In this document: piece by piece, positions 45,801-54,800 of the stretch
Layout: the number at the start of each line of letters is the position of its first letter
Position numbering within the stretch: the stretch's first letter is position 1
DNA from: Channallabes apus
Taxonomy: Eukaryota; Chordata; Actinopteri; Siluriformes; Clariidae
Assembly: GCA_030522415.1 (NCBI GenBank)
Contig: CM060108.1
Span: 36,336,256 to 36,400,255, forward strand
DNA length: 64,000 bases
Direction: 5' to 3'
The notes under the pieces: generated by a model
The model's input: only the letters and a program-made list of their open reading frames with translations
Told to the model about the DNA's origin: nothing
The model's database searches: none
Translations under genes and position numbers: made by a program

Positions 45801-48800
45801 CGATTAAGCGTTTAAATTATACAAACTGGATTCCAAAAAAGTTGGGACACTAAACAAATTGTGAATAAAAACTGAATGCAATGATGTGGAGATGGCAAAT
45901 GTCAATATTTTATTCAGAATAGAACATAAATGACGGAACAAAAGTTTAAACTGAGAAAATGTATGATTTTAAGGGGAAAATATGGTGAATCAAAATGTCA
46001 TGGTGTCAAAAAGTCCATTTTCACCACTGTGTGGCATCTCCCCTTCTTCTTAAAACACTCAACAGACGTCTGGGGACCGAGGAGACCAGTTTCTCAAGTT
46101 TAGAAATAGGAATGCTCTCCCATTCTTGTCTAATACAGGCCTCTAACTGTTCAATCGTCTTGGGCCTTCTTTGTCGCACCTTCCTCTTTATGATGCGCCA
46201 AATGTTCTCTATAGGGGAAAGATCTGGACTGCAGACTGGCCATTTCAGTACCCGGATCCTTCTCCTACGCAGCCATGATGTTGTGATTGATGCAGAATTT
46301 GGTCTGGCATTATCTTGTTGAAAAATGCAGGGTCTTCCCTGAAAGAGATGACTAGATGTTGTTCTAGAACCTGAATATATTTTTCTGCATTGATGGTGCC
46401 TTTCCAGACATGCAAGCTGCCCATGCCACACGCACTCATGCAACCCCATACCATCAGAGATGAAGGCTTCTGAACTGAGCGTTGATAACAACTTGGGTTG
46501 TCCTTGTCCTCTTTGGTCCGGATGACATGGCGTCCCACATTTCCAACAAGAACTTCGAATCGTGACTCGTCTGACCACAGAACAGTCTTCCATTTTGCCA
46601 CACTCCATTTTAAATGATCCCTGGCCCAATGAAAACGCCTGTGCTTGTGGATCTTGCTTAGAAATGGCTTCTTCTTTGCACTGTAGAGTTTCAGCTGGCA
46701 ACGGCGGATGGCACGGTGGATTGTGTTCACTGACAATGGTTTCTGGAAGTATTCCTGAGCCCATTCTGTGATTTCCTTTACAGTAGCATTCCTGTTTGTG
46801 GTGCAGTGTCGTTTAAGGGCCCGGAGATCATGGGCATCCAGTATGGTTTTACGCCCTTGACCCTTACGCACAGAGATTGTTCCAGATTCTCTGAATCTTC
46901 GGATGATATTATGCACAGTTGATGATGATAACTGCAAAGTCTTTGCTATTAGCTGGGTAACACCTTTCTGATATTGCTCCACTATCTTTCTGCGCAACAT
47001 TGTGGGAATTGGTGATCCTCTACCCATCTTGGCTTCTGAGAGACACTGCCACTCTGAGAAGCTCTTTTTATACCCAATCATGTTGCCAATTAACCTAATT
47101 ACTGTTAATTGGTCTTCCAGCTCTTCGTTATGCTCAAATTTACTTTTTCCAGCCTCTTATTGCTACTTGTCCCAACTTTTTTGGGATTTGTTGACACCGT
47201 GAAATTTGGAATCAACATATTTTTCCTTTAAAATGATACATTTTCTCGGATTAAACTTTTGATGTGTCATCTATGTTCTATTCTGAATAAAATATTAACA
47301 TTTGCCATCTCCACATCATTGCATTCAGTTTTTATTCACAATTTGTTTAGTGTCCCAACTTTTTTGGAATCCGGTTTGTACTTGTTTAAAAGCATAAACA
47401 CCATTATTCTCTACGGCGCAATGAATGATTTAGGGATCATCGCAAAATGCCGCACACCAACAAAAACCATAGAACAATATTGATCTTCCCTTTTGTTCAG
47501 TGCCTGAAGGATCAAAAAGCAACTTTCTTGCTGGAAGCTAGATTGATAAAATATACATTTTTAACAAAAATACAGAAACATCAGCACATTGGAATAAATG
47601 AAATTACGTATATAATACCAAAAGATTTCTTATGATGTTCGTTTGCAATTAACATGCTGACGTTAAACCGTTATTTTTGCACCATGGTTCCACTTTTTCT
47701 CTGATGTAATTTTAATTTACTTGTATTAATGATCCATTTCTTTGCGTGTGATCGTTTAGTTTTGAGTGTACGATCTTTATTGTCAATAAAGAAAAGCATG
47801 AATTAGAATAGGTACTTTCCTATTATTTTCCACTAATTTCCTCCCGTTCATTGCGCCCCACCTGTCATGTCTGTATTCCCCACTAGTGGGGCGCGCCCCA
47901 CACTTTGAGAACCACGGGTTTAAACATAGATTAGATCGAATTTACATGCCAAATGTTTATCTGTATGAAGTTCTGTTTAAGGTGTAGTGATCCTCTCTGT
48001 TTTTTGCAGCGTGGAGCTGGATCGTAGCAGCTAAAGGTAGAGTAAAAGTAAATGTCTTTTATTTAAATCACACAAATTGCAGAAAGTGTGAGAGGTACTG
48101 TATATGATGCTTTGCCACTACTGGGGCAAATCTGAATTGTAAGAGGCATATTGGCATGACATCCTCTCTCCAAAACTGAGTCCAAATATACAGTTTCTTT
48201 TAGCTGAAGCGATGTGATGAGGAAACTGATCAAGGGTTTGATTCTCACCTTGGTTCAGTGTACGTGCAGCTCACATGTTCTCCCCATATTTGATGGGTTT
48301 CCTCTGGGTGCTCCAGTTCCCTCCCACAGTCCAAAGTCTTGCATGTTATATGCAATATGCCCAATTAGGGTACAATTAGTGTGTGAATTATAGTGAATAT
48401 GTGTGTAGTGTATTGCATGTGTAGCAGGGTAAGTGGTTGTTTATTTGTGATTCAACTGGGGGTGTGGTTATTAGATTAATGAGGGGAACACAGTCTATTT
48501 AAGGACCCTTATTTTGACTGGTGGTGACGTGTTTGTGGTGTCTGGGTCCTCTTCAACCTGGCGTGTCCCCTTTGGACCGTCTGGTAGCTGAATTTGCGGG
48601 TCGTAAGTCCAGGGTTCGAGCCGAGTCGAGGTTTGGGGCGGCTTGAACAGAGCAGTGCCAGGTGAATTTTGAGGAACTGAAGAGCAGGCTCACTTCTGCC
48701 CCAATATTGGCTTATGCTGATTTCTCCCTTCCCTTTATCTTGGAGGTAGATGCTTCTGCCCCAATATTGGCTTATGCTGATTTCTCCCTTCCCTTTATCA

Positions 48801-51800
48801 TGGAGGTTTGGGAGCAGTTCTGTCCCAGGAACAGGGAGGGAAGGTGCGGCCTATAGCCTATGCTAGTTGCAGCCTTAGGCCTACTGAGCGCAATATGTCA
48901 AACTATAGTTCCATGAAGTTGGAATTTTTGGCGCTCAAGTGGGCCATGATTGAGAAGTTTAGAGAATATCTGCTGGGGCAGAGGTGTGTCGTCTTTACTG
49001 ATAATAACCCCCTCAGCCACCTGGCTACCGCTAAGCTTGGGGCCACAGAGCAGCGGTGGGCTGCGGAGTTGGCCCCTTTTGATTTTGAGCTAAGGTATTG
49101 TTCTGGGAGAAGCAACTGGAATGCAGATGCTCTTTCGCGACAGGGTCCCTCCAGTCAGGGTGAGTTGGCGGAGGTACTGCTTGGTACGACGCTTCCCACT
49201 GTGGTACAGCAGGCTGGTTAGATGGGTTCTCAAGCAGCAGTCATGGTGCTTCCGGGTTTGGCTGTGGATATGCAGTCCTTACAGGATGAGGACCCTGTTA
49301 TAGGTGAGGTGCTTAGGTTTCGGAGGCGAGGAGCCCCACCTAATTTAGAGGAACGTCGACGGTTACCCAAGGCTGTGGTGACTCTTTTGCAACAATGGGC
49401 TTGGCTGTGTGAGCAGGACGGGGTATTGTACCACCGAGTGCTTCATTCGGATGGGGGAGAAGAGGTGTTGCAAGTGGTGTTACCCACACTATTGGATCAT
49501 GAGGTACTGACACAGTTACACCAGGAGCACGGGCACCAGGGGGTGGAACGCACCACTGAGTTGGTGCGACAGCGTTGTTTTTGGCCCGGCCTGACAGCCG
49601 ATGTGGTACAATGGTGTCGAGAGTGCGAGAGGTGTCAGGCTTCAAAGGATACACAACATCTTCCCAATAGGTTTATGGGCCATTTGTTGGCCTCGAGGCC
49701 GAATGAAATATTGGCCCTTGATTTTACTGTGTTAGAACCCACCCGGTCAGGATTGGAAAACATGCTGGTAATAACGGATGTTTTTACAAAGTATACATTG
49801 GCGGTACCTACACAAGATCAACGGGCAGAGACAGTGGCCCAGGTTTTGGTGGGGGAGTAGTTCTACAAGTTTGGTGTCCCCAGTCGGATCCATTCAGATC
49901 AGGGCCGTAATTTTGAGTCCTCCTTGGTACAGCAGCTTTGTGCACTGTATAAGGTGGAAAAATCGTGTACCACTCCTTACCATCCGGCAGGGAATGGGCA
50001 GTGCGAGAGTTTTAATAGGACGTTGCACAATCTTTTGCGTGCCCTGCCTGTGTCCAGAAAGAGGGACTGGGCCTCATGCCTCCCACAAGTGCTGTTTTAT
50101 TATAACACTACCCCTCATCAGATGACCGGTGAATCCCCATTCTTTTTAATGTTTGGGCAAGAACCCAGGCTCCCTGTGGACTTCCTCTTGGGTAGAGCCC
50201 AAGAGGTTGGAGTTGGTGGTGTGCATGTGTGGATGAGGGAACATCAGGCTAGGGTGCGGGTGGCATTTGAGGGGGCACGGGGGCGACTGGAAGCTGCGGC
50301 AGGCCGTTGTAAGGCACAACATGATGCCCATGTCCATGATGCACCACTGGGGGAGGGTCAGTTGGTTTATCTGCGTGAATATGGCGCCAGAGGTCGTCAT
50401 AAGATTCAGGATCTGTGGAGCCCTGTGGTGTATCAGGTGATAAGCGCCCCCAAGGAGGGTGGGGCAGTATATGCCATCGCTCCAGTGGATGATTTGGGGA
50501 AGGTTAGATGTGTCCATCGGTCTGCCTTGAAGGCCCGGATCTGGAAGGATGGTCCGGTTTCAGTCTCCATCCGTTCCCCCCCTTTGGAGAGTAAGGTGCC
50601 AACAGCAGAAGTTTTAGGGGAAGAAACTGATTTGTTTATGGTAGTGCCAGAATTTCCTCCGGTACAAGTTCCCAGGTACAGGTTCCCCGGGATACTATTA
50701 GGTTACCAAGTAGGTCTGTGAGTGCTAACGAGGGAAACATAGTTATTGGGGGCCTTGAGGCTCCTAATTCTGTAGTACTGTAAGTGCATCACCGGGGCCT
50801 GTGTCAGGGAGTCAGTTACTGTAGGTGGTTCGAGTACTTCTTTGCAGAGAACAGGGCGGATTACCGCAGGCCATCATTCAAATCTGCATCGGTTACCACA
50901 TGCTGCAGCCGAAGCCCTGTCTCAAATAAGATTTCTGTTTGGTTTAGGCCATGGGACATGGATACGGAGTAGTTTAAGGTTATGGGTCATTTAGTCATCA
51001 TCGGGACGCAGATAAAAAAAAAAATAGGGGATAGAATGTAGCAGGGTAAGTGGTTGTTTATTTGTGATTCAGCTGGGGTGTGGTTATTAGATTAATGAGG
51101 GGAACACAGTCTATTTAAGGACCCTTATTTTGACTGGTGATGACGTGTTTGTGGTGTCTGGGTCCTCTTCAACCTGGCGTGCCCCTTTTCGTTCCTGGTT
51201 GTTAAGGTAGGCTTAGATTCTGTTGACTATGTACAGTAGCTACTGTAGGTGAATAGCTTAATGCTAATCGACACCATTTACAGTTTCATTCTAGTGGAGT
51301 TGGCGGCATGGGCGTGTGGATTATTCGTGGCGGAGTGCGCTTTTAGGTATGCCGGTATTTACAATAAAATTCTTTATCACTTTGGCAGTAAGCATATTTA
51401 GTGTATTGTTATAGTGACAGCGGCGCTAGCAGGATGAGAATGCCGGCCAGTAGATTGAGCTGCGGCATCAACAGTGAGTAATCATGCAGCTTCACGCTTC
51501 ATTGTCTAACCCAAGTAAGTATATTTGTGTCTCTTCTTTCCATGTGGTCAATATATTGAGGTTAATGTGGATATTTTCCTCGTATTAGGAGTGAGGTGGA
51601 ACATTATAATTCCTTCGCCTTATTCCTAGTTGAAATGCTAGCGGTGATGCCATTGCTGGTTTGCTTATGAGTAAGAAGACTGCTTGCTTGACTCGGCTGC
51701 TTTGTAGGCTATTGGGCTAGTAGCTACGGTGTGCATGCTTGTTTGTTTGATGTGATTATTGTTCAGTGTGGACTGTGTGTAGACTTTGTGTTATTTCTGT

Positions 51801-54800
51801 GTGAGGAGTGTTTTTATTATGTAATGGCAAAGTAAAGTGTTTATTGCTTTTGTATCTTTTTGGGAGCAAATAGTGTTGTCTGTTTTTAATAAATTAAAAC
51901 ATCCCTTTTGTATTGATACCCGCGTCTCGGGTGATTTTTATTCTTGCCTTTGATAGTTGGAACTTACCTGTGTGTCTTTATTGGGAGTATTCCCCTGGCG
52001 CCCCACCAGGGTGGCGTAGTCGGATTTAGTTAATTTAGCAAAGTCCCGCCTTTCGGGATATTACGATTGCCACACATGCGTGAAATGCGATGGACTGGCA
52101 CCCCTGTTCAGGTTGTACCCCAAACATTTCCTGGCATAGACTCCAGGGGTCTCATTTATCAATTAAAACAATCTCTAAACTAGTGTGTATACCAACAGTC
52201 GTTAGCACAAGAAAGTTGGGAGTTATCAAACGTGAGTACGCACAGCTGTATGAAATGACTGATGATGAATCGCACTCCTTCTAAATTGTGTGCATGTGCA
52301 TAGTAATTTAAGTTTGCATACAGAAACGCCCTCAAATTTCCTTATTTGGCAAACAACCTTTCTTATAAAAAACACAATGCTGCCAGGGCATTATAGAACC
52401 GTTATTATGGATCCTGTGAAGAGAGGAAAGAAAAAAAACGAAGTGGAAGTGCTTTTAAATGAAGTACAACGTAATAAGACAATTTTGTTTGCTGATTTTT
52501 CTGTTGTAATGTCAAAGAAAAAAAAAACGTGCCGTGGGGACAGGTTACTAATGCGGTAAATGCCGTCTCACCTGTATGTAGAACTACTGCAGAAGTCAAG
52601 AAAAAGTGGTTTGATTTGAAAGTGTCCTCGAAAAAAAGAATTGCAGCCCACAAAATAGACCTCGGTGCCACGGGAGGAGGCCAGAGTCTCATTTCAGTGT
52701 CACCATTGGATGAGAAGATACGTAGCAGCAATTATTGGTGAAACGTCAATGAGGGGAGTAATCTCCGATTGTGACACTGAAAGTGCAATCCCATGAACTG
52801 CAGGAGAGGCCGAGCCATCCGAAAATGGTTAGAAGGTTTTCAAATGTTTGTGTTGCGATATATTATTCATAGATAAATAACATTCACATTGGAAATGATT
52901 TGGATTTAACATTTATTTTATAGATCTGCCAGTTTTGCCAGGTCCTGCTCCGCTTGCCACTTCAGCGCGTCCGATGCGTTTCGAGTCCTGACTGATGCGG
53001 TTCTGAAAACACAGGAGGAATTAGTGAGAGGCATTGCAAGCATAAAAGAGAAACTGCACCAAATCAATGTGGACTTGAGGAACATTAGTGATTCACTAAA
53101 TGCATCATGCAAGTTCAATAAAAGCACCAATTGATCTCACAATTTTCTCACAATTACTCCTTATTGTGAAACAGATTTAGAACCGTTCGATTATCCCTGC
53201 TCTTAGGTGCACGGCCACAGCATTTGGCATGGGGTCAAAACCTTCTGCCATGTGGCGATCTTCTTGTATCGGCATCTCATCCAGTGGTATACCGTTTTTA
53301 ATGGCAATATTATGCAGCACACTGCATGCTTTAACTATATAGCACACCTAACGCAAATTGATAAATATTGTAGTTATAAAATATAATTAAAACTTAATTT
53401 AAATATTTAAACATTCAAAACCTTGTTGGGTTTGTATTGCAATATGCCTCCTCTGCCTGACAGACACATCCATCGAGCCTTCAGCAAGCCTATTGCACAT
53501 TCTACTATGCTTCTTGTGCGCTCATGTGCTCGGTTGTAATTCAGCTCCTTTTGGGATACAGGGTTTGCCACTAAGGTCATCAGCCAGGATTTAAGGGCAT
53601 ATCGTTGATCCCCTGCAATGATGTAGATTAAAATACAGTACACTAGATGGTGTTGAGAAGTAATCTAATCGTTACACACTTACCAATAAGCCAGCCTTCT
53701 CCAGCAGCGCTTTGCTGAAGATGTAGTCCCACGATGCTGTTCTGCACATGAAGGAATCATGTGTCCCTCCAGGGCTGTTCGCAATGACATTTAGCAGGTT
53801 CAACTGTTCATCACAGATTACCTGCATGTTACTGGAGTGATAGCCTTTTCTATTTACAAATACAAATTCATCAGCAGTAGGAGCTTTCAGGGCAACATGT
53901 GTGCGGTCAACTTCCCCTATATCCTGCGATGTTATAGAAGTCGGTCATAATTTTTGTCCTTTGTGCTGTGGTATTTGGAAACGTAATGTACTGTGATGTA
54001 AGTGATATAATTGCATGTAAAACGTGTGGCATAATTCGGCTCACGGTGGGTTGAGAAATACCAGACCTGTCACCAATTTCCCTTTGAAATGTGCCTGTGG
54101 CTAAAAAGCCAATAGTAGAAAGAACCTGATTGTGCATGGGGACTGCACTGGTGCGCTTTGTCAGCCTCTCCAAAAGTTGCAAGAACTGCTTACACAAATC
54201 AAGCAAAATTGCCCTTGGCAAACGAAAACGACTAATGAGCCACTCATCACTCTCAGCGAGTAAGTCTGTGCGGTCCCTGAAAACGCGATCTCTGCGCAAA
54301 AGTGCTTATTGAAAATCTTCAAGAAGAGCAAGGTCTGCCATTGTAGTCAATGCATTTCCAAAAACAGTTCTTCAATTGTTGATTTTATATTATTTACAGT
54401 TCCAGATAACTCAGAATCACCTGTTGTATTCAATTATTCACGTAATCAATTTGTCAACACTGACATATAAGTGGTGAAGTATAAGGGCACTGTGTTTATA
54501 TTGTATGTGATTAGAGTTCTCTACCACTAAGGGATTCTGCTTACGCACAGTCAGGAGTTCTTCTAAATGTGCGCACATTTTCACGCACAGCTACAAATTA
54601 ATGAATCGCATTCTATTAGTAGAATTGTGCAGTTGCATGATGTACACACAAAACTGTGCATACGCATAATTGATAAATGTGACCCCAGGCTTTCTGTGAC
54701 CCTGTGTAGGCAGTTAAAGAAGTACTACTGAAGATACATGAATGAATTAACTCATAACCCTGCTAAATTTTAAACATCCTAACATACAGTAATTATATGT

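Larger units (their letters stand above)
44563..47917 (-). mobile_element. hAT element, second copy, with nested L2 tail and Tc1
   Basis: Ends CAGTGATTCTCAAAC and a complement of CCGTGGTTCTCAAAG, with the 8-bp duplication gtttaaac on both sides (44555-44562 and 47918-47925). It is a sister to 34715-36345: both outer parts match, but the centre here holds LINE L2-like and Tc1 sequence instead of the BED fragment. It is absent from unit A (empty site near 18985). Confidence 0.82.
48420..52074 (+). mobile_element. Gypsy-type LTR retrotransposon, large internal deletion
   Basis: Starts tgtagcaggg and ends ttgccaca, with catg on both sides (48416-48419 and 52075-52078). The 5' LTR keeps only about 155 bp. 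The 3' LTR (51037-52074) is complete at 1038 bp, preceded by a purine-rich run (aaaaaaaaaataggggata). Gag, protease and most of RT are gone. RNase H and integrase remain. It differs from the other two Gypsy elements: no chromodomain is seen and the LTR is longer. Confidence 0.85.
52147..54685. mobile_element. PIF/Harbinger transposon with two convergent genes
   Basis: Terminal repeats GGGTCTCATTTATCAA and the complement of GGGTCACATTTATCAA, flanked by CAG. A Myb/SANT-like gene runs on the plus strand and the transposase on the minus strand, the standard two-gene layout of Harbinger. The internally deleted remnant at the same place in unit A shows that it inserted before the duplication. Both genes carry breaks. 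Confidence 0.82.
48250..54740 (+). mobile_element. SINE remnant split by Gypsy and Harbinger, copy B
   Basis: Body pieces at 48250-48415 ('cacatgttctccccatattt', 'gtgctccagttccctcccac'), 52079-52146 ('gaaatgcgatggactggcac', 'cctggcatagactccag') and after 54686 ('tttctgtgaccctgtgtagg', 'catgaatgaat') form one DANA/Mermaid-type SINE interrupted first by Harbinger and later by Gypsy. Confidence 0.6.
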
